A program made the translations under genes and the position numbers. From positions 186,001 to 250,000 of the forward strand of contig NZ_VOXD01000001.1 of assembly GCF_008014675.1 (NCBI RefSeq): 64,000 nt of DNA, written 5' to 3'. Below, one piece after another: positions 8,362-16,897 of this stretch. This stretch comes from Neolewinella aurantiaca (GTDB lineage Bacteria > Bacteroidota > Bacteroidia > Chitinophagales > Saprospiraceae). The stretch's first letter is position 1. Every line of letters starts with the position of its first letter. The notes under the pieces were generated by a model. The model was not told the origin of the DNA and made no database searches. It saw nothing but the letters and a program-made list of their open reading frames with translations.

Positions 8362-8703
8362 ATGGAAATTCTTAATCCGCAAGCAAAAAGACATCCTTTC
8401 CTCAGCGAAATGATGGACGATGCATTTTTCCCTCAGCCCCTGGTACTAAAGGGAGTTAAAATACTGGAAGACTTATGCCTGGCCATGGAAAAAGAGCAAC
8501 CAAAAAATCTTGCTGGTCTGTACCAACTCACTCACCAGGCTACATTGCTGTTCAACAATTTAGGAGAAGAACTATTAGAGAACGACAGCGAACTAGACAC
8601 GGTGGCTCGCGAGATCATCGCAGCCGATTTTGAATTCATAGCCTCCGCATACGGATTTGTTGACGCAGACGTAGAAGAACTGATCGAACCCCGGGATTGG
8701 TAG
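8362..8703 (+). CDS. DUF5713-like protein
   Basis: Helical cytoplasmic protein of 113 aa. The pattern HPFLSEMMDDAFFPQPLVLKG, the middle LYQLTHQATLLFNNL, the acidic DSELDTVAREIIAADF and the ending ADVEELIEPRDW match what I know of the DUF5713 family, which has no established function. It is complete and of normal length. It sits between an Lrp regulator and an amidohydrolase lipoprotein, all on the + strand with short gaps (31 and 39 nt), so the three may form one transcription unit. Confidence 0.8.
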   Translation: MEILNPQAKRHPFLSEMMDDAFFPQPLVLKGVKILEDLCLAMEKEQPKNLAGLYQLTHQATLLFNNLGEELLENDSELDTVAREIIAADFEFIASAYGFVDADVEELIEPRDW

Positions 8704-8742
8704 AGAACCAACCCAGACCCATTCCAAAAAATAATCAACTAA

Positions 8743-10467
8743 ATGAAACACTTATTCTTACTCCTTACCCCATTCTTTTTCTGGGCCTGTGAACCCAACG
8801 ACCCCGCTACGGGTGACGAGGCCGGCCTGCTGGTGTACAACGCGAAAATATGGACCGGCCAAGGCTGCTCCGGCGTTGAAACAGCCGCAGGAGATGATTA
8901 TTGCGCCACGGCAATGGTGATCCGGAATGGGAAGATCGTTGCCGTAGGTAACGATACCACACTGTGGCAAGACATGCTTCACGACGACACCGAACGCATG
9001 GACGCGGGCGGGAAATTTGTGATGCCTGGCTTCGTGGAAGGTCATGCTCACTTCAGCGGCCTAGGCAGTTCTTTGCGGAATCTCAACTTCCTGCGCTCAA
9101 AGAACTGGGATGAAATTGTAGCGATGGTTGCAGAGCGGGCGGAAGAAACGCCCGAAGGTGACTGGATCAGCGGCAGGGGATGGCATCAGGAAAAATGGGA
9201 CAAACCGCACGACCACTCGGTGGGCGGCTACCCTGTACACGACGAACTCAGCCGGATGACGGCCAACCACCCCGTTGTTTTACGCCACGCAAGCGGGCAT
9301 GGTCTTTTTGCCAACGCCAAAGCAATGGAAATAGCCGGGGTGAGCCGCGAGACACCCGACCCCCGCGGAGGCCGGGTACTGCGGGACGCCAACGGCGACC
9401 CTACCGGTGTATTCGAGGAACGGGCAATGGACCTCATTACTGATGCGTACCAGAACTGGATTCAAACGATGACACCCGAGTCGCGTAAGGAAGAGTGGCT
9501 GGCGGGCATCAAGGAAGCGCAGGATGAGTGTCTGCGCAAAGGCGTAACAAGCTTCGAGGATGCAGGCACGCATTTTCAGGAAGTAACCTGGTACCGGGAA
9601 CTGGACGAGGCCGATAGCCTGCGCCTGAACCTTTGGGTAATGCTGCGGCATAGTTATGAGGATATGGCCACCTATATCCCTGAGTATGACCTGCCGCATT
9701 ACGGCAACCGTTTCACCTGCGCAGCAATCAAAACTGAGCTCGACGGAGCACTCGGCTCCTACGGTGCGTGGCTCATCGAACCTTACTTCGACAATCCCGG
9801 CTTCGTGGGGCAAAACACTACACTGGTGGCAACGGTGGATAGTATCGCCCAGCTGGCCGATAAGCATAAAATGCAGTTGTGTGTCCATGCTATCGGTGAT
9901 AAAGCCAACCACGAAACCCTCAACGTGATGGAGAAATACATAAGCCGTGACGATGACCGCCGCTGGCGCATCGAGCACGCTCAGCACCTGGCGGTGGATG
10001 ATATCCCACGGTTTGCCGAGTTGGGCGTAATTGCTGCTATGCAGGGGATTCACTGTACTTCCGATGCCCTCTTTGCCGAAAATCGTCTGGGCACCGAACG
10101 TGCCCGTAGTGGTGCTTACCCGTGGCGCAGCCTCCTCGATGCCGGAGCCGTTATCGTTAATGGTACCGATGCACCCGTTGAAGACGTTGATCCCATCGAG
10201 AGTTTCTACGCTACCGTAACGCGCAAACGGGCAGACGGCAAAGCGACGTTCTTCCCCGAGCAGGCGATGACGCGCGAAGAAGGACTGCACAGCTACACCG
10301 GGGCTGCCGCTTACGGCGCTTTTCAGGAAGATAAACTCGGTCAGTTGATTCCCGGGCTGAACGGAGATTTCATCGTTCTTTCCAACAACCTGCTGAGTTG
10401 CGAAGATGATCAGATCATGGATACTGAAGTGCTCCAAACGTGGGTTGGTGGAAAGCGGGCGTTCTGA
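8743..10467 (+). CDS. Amidohydrolase, YtcJ-like lipoprotein
   Basis: Metal-dependent amidohydrolase of 574 aa in the amidohydrolase_3/YtcJ group, exported as a lipoprotein (signal ending FFFWAC). Seen: an N-terminal beta-sandwich portion, the H-x-H metal motif in GFVEGHAHFSG, a catalytic-barrel segment CVHAIGDKAN, IEHAQHL with a metal His, and NGTDAPVED with the conserved Asp. The C-terminus returns to the composite beta domain (GDFIVLSNNLL). It should hydrolyse an amide or similar C-N bond outside the cytoplasm; the substrate cannot be told. Family members are often annotated as imidazolonepropionase-like, but the exported form argues against a histidine-degradation role. Confidence 0.9.
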   Translation: MKHLFLLLTPFFFWACEPNDPATGDEAGLLVYNAKIWTGQGCSGVETAAGDDYCATAMVIRNGKIVAVGNDTTLWQDMLHDDTERMDAGGKFVMPGFVEGHAHFSGLGSSLRNLNFLRSKNWDEIVAMVAERAEETPEGDWISGRGWHQEKWDKPHDHSVGGYPVHDELSRMTANHPVVLRHASGHGLFANAKAMEIAGVSRETPDPRGGRVLRDANGDPTGVFEERAMDLITDAYQNWIQTMTPESRKEEWLAGIKEAQDECLRKGVTSFEDAGTHFQEVTWYRELDEADSLRLNLWVMLRHSYEDMATYIPEYDLPHYGNRFTCAAIKTELDGALGSYGAWLIEPYFDNPGFVGQNTTLVATVDSIAQLADKHKMQLCVHAIGDKANHETLNVMEKYISRDDDRRWRIEHAQHLAVDDIPRFAELGVIAAMQGIHCTSDALFAENRLGTERARSGAYPWRSLLDAGAVIVNGTDAPVEDVDPIESFYATVTRKRADGKATFFPEQAMTREEGLHSYTGAAAYGAFQEDKLGQLIPGLNGDFIVLSNNLLSCEDDQIMDTEVLQTWVGGKRAF

Positions 10468-10565
10468 GATCAGGAAGCTTTAAGTTCCGGCACAACTTCG
10501 GCACTACATCGCTGTGGCGTACCTTGCCCCGACGAACCAACATACCAACGAACCAAAACACAAAT

Positions 10566-11033
10566 ATGACCAGTCCGAAAGCCTTGGAAGACGTCGCTGA
10601 GTTTCACCGTACTTTTCACTTGCCGGTTCTTGATTCACCGCAAATCCCGGATGCTGACCGCTGCCGGCTACGTATCAATCTCCTGCGGGAGGAATTGAAA
10701 GAACTCGAGGAAGCAATCGCCGCTAACGATCTGGTCGAAGCAGCTGATGCTTTCGCCGATATCCAATACGTTCTCAGCGGTGCAATCCTCGAGTTTGGCC
10801 TGGGGGAGAAGTTCCGGGGATTGTTCGAGGAAGTACACCGCTCCAACATGAGTAAAACCTGCGCTTCCCGCGAGGAAGCCGAGGCAACCGTTGCGCACTA
10901 CCTCAAACTCGGACAGAACAGTTCCATCGAAACAAGCGGAGATGTTTTTCTGGTGTACCGGGAAGACGATCGCAAGGTGCTCAAAAACGTCAATTATTCC
11001 CCGGCTGATATCAAAGGGATGTTGGAAAGGTAA
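10566..11033 (+). CDS. MazG-like nucleotide pyrophosphohydrolase
   Basis: All-alpha pyrophosphohydrolase of 155 aa, probably hydrolysing a nucleoside triphosphate or phosphoribosyl-ATP-like compound to the monophosphate and PPi. The metal-binding signature of the MazG/PRA-PH superfamily is visible: LLREELKELEEAI (E-x-x-E) followed by EAADAFADIQYVL (E-x-x-D). A C-terminal extension (SADIKGMLER region) resembles phage and Bacteroidota variants. The open frame runs upstream to 10440, but those codons are not protein-like and the ATG at 10566 fits. There is a 98-nt gap from the amidohydrolase stop. Confidence 0.82.
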   Translation: MTSPKALEDVAEFHRTFHLPVLDSPQIPDADRCRLRINLLREELKELEEAIAANDLVEAADAFADIQYVLSGAILEFGLGEKFRGLFEEVHRSNMSKTCASREEAEATVAHYLKLGQNSSIETSGDVFLVYREDDRKVLKNVNYSPADIKGMLER

Positions 11034-11253
11034 AACGAGAAAATCATATGCATAACCAATTGCAGTTCGCGAACACTTCCTGGTCCTGAGTCTTTCCGCC
11101 AGAGCGGTCTCCGCCCTGGTAAAAGGAAAAGAGTTGACTGGTGGTACTTTCAGTGCTGCAATTGGTTTTTTGCTATCGAAATACCTTTCCGTTTTTGCCA
11201 GGCTAATTCCGTATATTTTCCTTTATTGCCATTCTTTATCCGATAATTCAACA

Positions 11254-11901
11254 ATGGACAGCTATCTCCACCGCGGCCAGCGGAAAAAACTAATTGATCA
11301 GCTTCGGGCTGAGAACAGGTTTGACTCGAAGGTTTTGGATGTGATGGCTAACATCCCGCGCCACGTATTTTTGGAAAGTTCCTTTCACGCCTTCGCGTAC
11401 AAAGACGAGGCTTTCCGGATTGGCTGCGAGCAGACCATAAGCCAGCCGAGTACGGTGGCCTGGCAAACGACTGAACTGGAGTTGTTGCCGCGCCAGCACG
11501 TCCTCGAGATCGGCACGGGGTCTGGTTACCAGGCGGCTGTTTTATCGTTGCTGGGAGGGCGTGTTTTTACCGTAGAGCGCCACAAACCGTTGTACCGAAA
11601 AGCGAAGCTGACGCTCAAGAAACTGAAACTGGATCGCATCCGGTGTTACCTCCGTGATGGTTCTAAAGGCTTGCCCGAGATGGCCCCTTACGATCGTATT
11701 CTGGCGACTGCCGGTGCCGCGGCGGTACCTCCACAACTACGGGAACAGCTCAAAATAGGGGGTATTATGATTATCCCCGTTGGCCCCGCCGGAGAGGAGC
11801 AGATAATGCTTAAGGTTCGTCGGGTCAGCGAAACAAAGTGGACTGAAGAAGAGCTGGGAGGTTGCCGTTTCGTGCCTTTTTTAGCGGGCGTGGAGAAGTA
11901 G
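11254..11901 (+). CDS. pcm: Protein-L-isoaspartate O-methyltransferase
   Basis: Class I SAM methyltransferase of 215 aa that methylates L-isoaspartyl residues in damaged proteins so they can be reset to aspartate. Seen: the N-terminal helical region (MDSYLHRGQRKKLIDQL) that covers the peptide site, the QTISQPSTVAWQTTEL segment typical of PCMT, SAM-binding motif I LEIGTGSGYQAAVL, the YDRILATAGAAAVP motif, and a C-terminal strand MIIPVG. The ATG at 11254 gives the normal family length; 40 further upstream codons in frame are not protein-like. An 18-bp repeat follows 21 nt after the stop. Confidence 0.93.
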   Translation: MDSYLHRGQRKKLIDQLRAENRFDSKVLDVMANIPRHVFLESSFHAFAYKDEAFRIGCEQTISQPSTVAWQTTELELLPRQHVLEIGTGSGYQAAVLSLLGGRVFTVERHKPLYRKAKLTLKKLKLDRIRCYLRDGSKGLPEMAPYDRILATAGAAAVPPQLREQLKIGGIMIIPVGPAGEEQIMLKVRRVSETKWTEEELGGCRFVPFLAGVEK

Positions 11902-11922
11902 TGCTCCGGAAAACAAGAAGCA

Positions 11923-11940
11923 GGCGCGTACGCAGGTGCA
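11923..11940 (+). repeat. 18-bp dispersed repeat, copy 3
   Basis: GGCGCGTACGCAGGTGCA, exact match to the fixed positions, 21 nt after the pcm stop, sense orientation. Confidence 0.88.
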
Positions 11941-12030
11941 GTATGCGTTAAACAGCAGGTTTTTATGGGGAGCGTCAGCCTTTTCTGATGCAAAGGGATC
12001 TTGCTGGCCGGGTTTTATCCCGGGCCGTTG

Positions 12031-12038
12031 TATGTTTG
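12031..12038 (+). promoter_or_regulatory. -7 promoter box, TATGTTTG
   Basis: Exact TAnnTTTG, 35 nt before the ATG at 12074. Confidence 0.45.
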
Positions 12039-12073
12039 TCGCCTCGGGATATAAATGTTTAAAACATTAACCA

Positions 12074-13240
12074 ATGCTACCTGCGCTGTTGTTCAGTATG
12101 TTCTTTTTGCTGCCTACCTGGTGGCTTTGGCGGGGAGAGCTCCGCGCATGGGCAGCAGTTCCGTTCCTGACCTGCCTGATCCTCCTCGGTTTTACCCTCG
12201 GAATAAAACTGGACGACACCAACCACAAACAGGCGATTGCGGACGCAGAGGTCCTGTTAGACCAGCTCCGTATAGCCGACATCTACGTAGCGAATGACCT
12301 CACCAACAAAGATGAGTTGCTTCTGCTGACCAGCCTCGGCAGCCAGGCTCTATACCGCACTGCGGCGTATATTCCCGAAAGAAAAGGAGCCGTGGATTCC
12401 ACGCTTTATATCATGGCGGCCTGGGTAGCCGACCGCAGCAACCTGCGGCAGTGGCAACGAAATGCAAACTGGGACCGTGAGGCTTACTTCCTTGCCCACG
12501 CGGGAGCAACCCTGGGGCACTACCAACTGGTTACGAATGATCTGACATTCGAGCAGGCGTTCAAAAACATCGGAGAACACTTGGGTAAACGCCTGCAGCG
12601 TGGGAGGTACAAGCACCTCCTGAGCCGACCGGGGGAAGACTTCTTCAGACCGGCAGATAATGCCGCTGCTCTGTACACCCTAAGCCTTTTCGATCAGTTG
12701 TATGGTACAAATTACACCAAAGCCAATTACAACGACTGGGCAACTTACCTGAAAGATGAGCTGTATTACGCCGAATCCAGGTTGCCTTGCTCTGCTTTCA
12801 GTGCTACCAACCGTTGTACCCTGGAGCCTACCGCCAGTGCCACCGGCCTGTACATCGCTTACCGGGCTGCTGCTTACCCAGAAGACAATAAGAACGACAT
12901 CCCCTGGCGGGAGTGGTTACACTACTTCGGTAAAACATCCATGAGCCCCTTCAGCATGGGGATCCGGTCTAATATGCGTAAAGGAGAAACACCACGCTTC
13001 TGCGACCAAACCGCCTATCCGTTAGACTGCGACCGGTACGAAGAAGCGGTGGGGCTCTGGGCGGCCTCAGAATACAACGGAAACTATACTTACTTCCGTC
13101 TTTACGCCGCCAATGCTATGCAACGGTGGTTCTTTTCTCCGGTAAATTATTCTGCCATGCGGGCACCCCGCCGGATTGGAGAACTGACCCGGGTAGCCAT
13201 CCGGGCTATAGGTTGTAGCCCCGGTGGTGTGAAAAATTAA
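12074..13240 (+). CDS. Orphan membrane-anchored protein
   Basis: A 388-aa protein I cannot assign to a family. Two hydrophobic helices lie at the N-terminus (about residues 3-20 and 25-45); the rest is soluble and helix-rich. Its spaced helical segments (EAYFLAHAGATLGHYQL, ADNAAALYTLSLFDQLYG, TASATGLYIAYRAAAY, YEEAVGLWAASEYNGNYTYF) suggest an alpha/alpha-barrel. Four cysteines in two pairs (PCSAFSATNRC and FCDQTAYPLDC) could form disulfides, which would place the barrel in the periplasm. An exact -7 box stands 35 nt upstream. It converges on a DEAD-box gene 30 nt away. An enzyme of the alpha/alpha-toroid class is possible but unproven. Confidence 0.8.
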   Translation: MLPALLFSMFFLLPTWWLWRGELRAWAAVPFLTCLILLGFTLGIKLDDTNHKQAIADAEVLLDQLRIADIYVANDLTNKDELLLLTSLGSQALYRTAAYIPERKGAVDSTLYIMAAWVADRSNLRQWQRNANWDREAYFLAHAGATLGHYQLVTNDLTFEQAFKNIGEHLGKRLQRGRYKHLLSRPGEDFFRPADNAAALYTLSLFDQLYGTNYTKANYNDWATYLKDELYYAESRLPCSAFSATNRCTLEPTASATGLYIAYRAAAYPEDNKNDIPWREWLHYFGKTSMSPFSMGIRSNMRKGETPRFCDQTAYPLDCDRYEEAVGLWAASEYNGNYTYFRLYAANAMQRWFFSPVNYSAMRAPRRIGELTRVAIRAIGCSPGGVKN

Positions 13241-13270
13241 ACGCGAGCGTTCTTCCCGAACCAACTACTG

Positions 13271-14620
13271 CTACCTCTTTTTCTTCTTCTTACCTCGGGG
13301 TTTCTGCCCTCTGGTTTGAGGTTTCTTGTACTTCTTCATCATTTTATCCCGGCGACCCTGACGGACGGCGACCTTGCTATTTTTCTCACTCTTTTCGTGG
13401 AAAGCGGAGCGTTCAGGATCGATCTTGATGAACTCCGTATTTTCAGCTACGAACTCTGGTTCCTTCTCCAGGGCAATGAGTTCATCTGATAGTTCGGTGC
13501 CGGCGGGGAGCGGATGGACGGGAATTTCGCGCCCCATCAGTTCCTCGATGCTGGCTTTGAACTCCGCTTCGTTTTCGGAAACAAAAAGAATCGCGACTCC
13601 TTTTTCCTTTGCCCGGCCGGTACGTCCGACCCGGTGAATGTGCTTTTCGGCGTTGTCTGAGACATCGAAGTTAACAACGTGCGTTACGGAGGATACGTCA
13701 AGGCCGCGGGCTACGATGTCCGTCGCTATCAAGACCCGGTAAGTTCCGTCCTCGAAGGATGCAACCGTACCGAAGCGGTTGTTTTGGGATTTATTGGAGT
13801 GGATGACGCCAAGTTCTTCGCCAAGAACAGGCTCGAGGCGTTCGTAAAGCGCATCTACCATGCGGCGGGTTGCGGCGAAGACCAGAACCTTCTTCATCTC
13901 AGGATGCTCTCGGAGGAGTAGCTCCAGAAGGTTGGCTTTGGAGTTGAAATTCGGCACTTCAAAAGCGTACTGATCAATGTTTTCCAGAGGAGCTCCGGAA
14001 GGTGCTGCTTCAATAACCTCGTAGTAGTCGGTAAACTGACTGATGGTGGTCATCACCTCATCAATCATAGTTGCGGAGAAGAAGAGGTGCTGGCGCTTTT
14101 TGGGCAGAAAGTCGACGATATCGTTGAGTTGGGTTCTGAAGCCGAGGTCAAGCATTTCGTCTACTTCATCCAGTACGAGTTGCTTGATATTCTTGAGCCG
14201 GAGCACGCCGTCCTTCAGGAGGTCTACCAATCGCCCGGGGGTGCCAACCAGTACGTCAACCCCGACTTCAACTTCGGCTTTGTGTTTTTTGATGTTTGTT
14301 CCTCCGTAAACACCTACTACTTCTACTGACATGAACTCGGTCAGTTTTTCCACTTCCTGGGTCACCTGAAGAACGAGTTCGCGGGTAGGAACGATGATCA
14401 GGATCTGAGGGAAAGGAGATTTTGTAAACCGCCACAACCGCAGACACGGCAGAAGGTAAGCAAACGTTTTTCCGGTACCCGTCTGAGCAATCCCGATCAC
14501 ATCGCGGCCCGCCATAATCGGCCCGAAGGATTTAGCCTGGATCGCAGTGGGCTTCGTGATGCCCATGACGTCGAGGGCGTTTTGTAACTGATTGTTCAGG
14601 TTGAGATCGGCAAAAGTCAT
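13271..14620 (-). CDS. DEAD-box RNA helicase
   Basis: Second DEAD-box ATP-dependent RNA helicase of the window, 449 aa. Motifs run in order: Q motif (KPTAIQAKSFGP), Walker A AQTGTGKT, PTRELV, TPGRLVD, a DEVD variant of the DEAD box (VLDEVDEML), SAT (FFSATM), then ARGLDVSSVTHVVNFD and HIHRVGRTGR. D-E-V-D instead of D-E-A-D occurs in some family members and keeps the catalytic acids. The C-terminal 60 residues are strongly basic (RQGRRDKMMKKYKKP, ending GKKKKKR) and probably bind RNA. I start at the ATG at 14620 (MTFADLNLN); nine upstream in-frame codons are unlikely to be translated. The protein differs clearly from the RhlE-like one at 5788. Confidence 0.92.
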   Translation of the reverse strand: MTFADLNLNNQLQNALDVMGITKPTAIQAKSFGPIMAGRDVIGIAQTGTGKTFAYLLPCLRLWRFTKSPFPQILIIVPTRELVLQVTQEVEKLTEFMSVEVVGVYGGTNIKKHKAEVEVGVDVLVGTPGRLVDLLKDGVLRLKNIKQLVLDEVDEMLDLGFRTQLNDIVDFLPKKRQHLFFSATMIDEVMTTISQFTDYYEVIEAAPSGAPLENIDQYAFEVPNFNSKANLLELLLREHPEMKKVLVFAATRRMVDALYERLEPVLGEELGVIHSNKSQNNRFGTVASFEDGTYRVLIATDIVARGLDVSSVTHVVNFDVSDNAEKHIHRVGRTGRAKEKGVAILFVSENEAEFKASIEELMGREIPVHPLPAGTELSDELIALEKEPEFVAENTEFIKIDPERSAFHEKSEKNSKVAVRQGRRDKMMKKYKKPQTRGQKPRGKKKKKR

Positions 14621-14719
14621 AGCAAAATGAGTTCCAGGAACAAGCAACTTGCGTTCCGGTGTGGGAGGTAAAAGGGGAGGTTGGTGCTACGGAAGTATAC
14701 GTTCTTGAAACCTAAACTA

Positions 14720-14737
14720 TGCACCTGCGACCGCGCC
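14720..14737 (-). repeat. 18-bp dispersed repeat, copy 4
   Basis: On the - strand GGCGCGGTCGCAGGTGCA, exact at the fixed positions; 61 nt beyond the RidA stop, sense orientation. Confidence 0.88.
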
Positions 14738-14798
14738 ACTTACTGTATTTGTGTGATTCGGTTGTGGGTTGACGTTGGTTCCCGGCGGCAAAGGTACG

Positions 14799-15170
14799 CT
14801 AAACGGTACAAGCTACTGCCTCGAGTTCAACCAGGCAGCCATAGTGCAGCTCCCCGGAGGGGACAACGCAGCGGGCCGGGCGGTGGTCTCCAAAAAAACG
14901 GGCGTAAGTGGCGTTTACCTGGTCCCAGTACTTTACGTCAGGAATGTAAATTCTTACCGACAGAACGTGGTTGCGGTCGCTGCCCGAATGGCTGAGGAGA
15001 TGGTCGAGTTTCTCAAGCACCAGTTCGAGCTGAGCCTCGATGCCCTCAGGGATACTACCATCGTTCATTTTGGGGAGTTGGCCGGAAATATAGAGCGTTC
15101 CGTTATGCTCTACCACCGGACTATAATGACCTTTCGGGGCGGGGATATCGTTATTCTGGATGATTTTCAT
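14799..15170 (-). CDS. RidA family enamine/imine deaminase
   Basis: Small cytoplasmic protein of 123 aa in the RidA (YjgF/YER057c/UK114) family, which hydrolyses reactive enamine and imine intermediates such as 2-aminoacrylate from PLP enzymes. Seen: the start KIIQNNDIPAPKGHYSPVVEHNG, the strand TLYISGQLP, and the C-terminal VNATYARFFGDHRPARCVVPSG with the conserved arginine (RPARC) that holds the substrate carboxylate. Length is normal. The ATG at 15170 fits homologues; ten codons further upstream are in frame. Trimeric barrel expected. Confidence 0.9.
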   Translation of the reverse strand: MKIIQNNDIPAPKGHYSPVVEHNGTLYISGQLPKMNDGSIPEGIEAQLELVLEKLDHLLSHSGSDRNHVLSVRIYIPDVKYWDQVNATYARFFGDHRPARCVVPSGELHYGCLVELEAVACTV

Positions 15171-15266
15171 AGCGTATACGGGATTTATCGGTATAACCAA
15201 AGGCGGAGAAGAAAAGCTGAAAGTACCGGTTTTCTGCCGATGTGAAACGGAAACACCACAACGAAA

Positions 15267-15300
15267 GAACGCGGACCCTCCCTAAAGAGGATCCGCGTTC
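15267..15300 (-). terminator. Terminator after rlpA-like gene
   Basis: Inverted repeat with outer arms GAACGCGGA / TCCGCGTTC and an inner CTC/GAG pair. On the - strand a TTTCGTT stretch follows. It sits 19 nt past the stop of the RlpA/SPOR gene. Confidence 0.7.
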
Positions 15301-15318
15301 CCGAAACAGAGTTGCTTA

Positions 15319-16653
15319 TTAGTGAAGTACAGAAGCAATACCAGCGATCTGGTAAGTACCCTGAATGATTTTGCCAGCCTGCTGGGCTTCAGCCATTGTG
15401 CCGAAGGTGCCTGCGTAAACGCGATTGATCAGTTGACCGTCCGGCTTTTGTACGGAGCGGTAGAAGATATTGCTCAGGCCCATCTTCTGGAGTTGATCCA
15501 CGCGCGCCTGGGCGTAAGCTTCGTTGTTGTAAGCACCAAGCTGAACGACATACTCGCGCGCCGTGGTAACGGGCGCCGAAGCCGTTGGATTTGCTACACC
15601 ACGCGCCTGAACATTGGCAGGGTTGTAAGCCTGGGGCGTACTGTAAGCCGTTGGTGTTTGGTAAGTTGCGGGAGCAGGAACAGTTCTGGACTCCTGGTAA
15701 AGTTTAACCGTCGATGGCGGGGGAGTCGCTTGCTGCGTTGTTGGCTGCTGGGTAACCGGCTGCTGTTGTACGGGAACCGGCTGCTGGTAAACCGGTGCCG
15801 GAGTGTTGTAAGTACTCGGTGCCGCTTGGTAAACGCGTGGCTGGTTGTATGTCGGCGCCGGCGTTGCAGCAGTTGGGTAGCGGCTGTACGTAGTAGGTTG
15901 GTTCGAAACCGTAGCGGGCTGAACCTCGCGGGAAACGACGGACGGAGTAGTGGGTGCACTCAGTACCGCATAGTTGCCGGAAGTTGCTTGTGCATTAGCT
16001 GTACCGTAAGCTGAAGGCTGGCTGTAAGTAGTCGCTTGCTGGGTGTTCTGGGTCTGAGCACCGTAAGCTACGGGAGACGGAGTACTGTTGCCCCGCGCCT
16101 GCCACTGACTGTTGTTGATCTGTACCGGGCGCGTAACTGAAGACTGGGTACCGTAAGCCTGAGGCGCAGCGGCTGCAGTATAGTTTGTTGGAGGGGGAGC
16201 AGGGTTCCAGTTGCTGAACCCGGTACGCTCGACGGAAACCCGACCGCGGTAGTTGATGCCGAGTTGCGTGGCCGCGGCCTGGCTCAACATCAGCAGGCAA
16301 TCAGAGCATTCCTGGCCTTTATCATTGATCCGAACACTGACGAAACGGTTGTTGTCGAGGTTTTGAACACGAACCAGAGTACCCAGCGGCAGCAAAGCAT
16401 GACTGGCGGTCAGTTGCTTGTTTACGTAGGTTTCGTTGTAAGCAGTGCGCTGGCCCTGAGCGTTGGGGTTGTACACGCCAGCCATACCAATTTGTCGTTC
16501 GTTGTATGCCTTGTCGAAAGCGATGCGGGAAGGATCGTTGGGGCTGACTTCGTTAGGGTGAGCCTCCGCGGACTTAGTATTCCACTCGAATGTCTGGGCG
16601 TTGCTGGCCGTGATGGCAACAAAGGCCAGGGCAAATGTGAGTAGGTATTTCAT
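15319..16653 (-). CDS. RlpA-like double-psi barrel / SPOR protein
   Basis: Secreted cell-envelope protein of 444 aa. A Sec signal peptide (MKYLLTFALAFVAITASNAQ) leads to a double-psi beta-barrel region like RlpA at about residues 50-145 (GMAGVYNPNAQGQRTAYNE, LLPLGTLVRVQNL, VRINDKG). A low-complexity linker of about 200 residues rich in Pro, Gln, Thr, Tyr and Ala follows, then a C-terminal SPOR domain (about 365-444: YVVQLGAYNNEAYAQARVDQL) that binds denuded septal peptidoglycan. In other bacteria RlpA is a lytic transglycosylase acting at the septum. Catalytic competence here is not clear, because the domain is divergent with a SDCLLML insertion. The linker is unusually long. A terminator follows. 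Confidence 0.85.
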   Translation of the reverse strand: MKYLLTFALAFVAITASNAQTFEWNTKSAEAHPNEVSPNDPSRIAFDKAYNERQIGMAGVYNPNAQGQRTAYNETYVNKQLTASHALLPLGTLVRVQNLDNNRFVSVRINDKGQECSDCLLMLSQAAATQLGINYRGRVSVERTGFSNWNPAPPPTNYTAAAAPQAYGTQSSVTRPVQINNSQWQARGNSTPSPVAYGAQTQNTQQATTYSQPSAYGTANAQATSGNYAVLSAPTTPSVVSREVQPATVSNQPTTYSRYPTAATPAPTYNQPRVYQAAPSTYNTPAPVYQQPVPVQQQPVTQQPTTQQATPPPSTVKLYQESRTVPAPATYQTPTAYSTPQAYNPANVQARGVANPTASAPVTTAREYVVQLGAYNNEAYAQARVDQLQKMGLSNIFYRSVQKPDGQLINRVYAGTFGTMAEAQQAGKIIQGTYQIAGIASVLH

Positions 16654-16897
16654 CTTAAAAGTTGGGGATTATTAAACGATTTGTTCCGAGGGGAAGACAA
16701 GACTCTCAAATAGTTAGACGCAAATTAAGGAAGTAGTAACCGGATATACCCGTTTGACATCACCTTTTTGCCTCTAATTGCCCTTTTTTAACACCTTTTT
16801 GTGAAAATAGATTAGGAAGTGGTCACTTTTAGTAAGGCTTTAACGCGACTTGTTGAGGGAATGGTATGTGCAGACAATTTAATTTAACTGAAATGTA

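Noticed and set aside
15600-16100. Tandem DNA repeats in the rlpA-like linker as a mobile or CRISPR-like array
   Set aside because: The repetition reflects a low-complexity Pro/Gln/Tyr/Thr protein linker, with no constant repeat and spacer.
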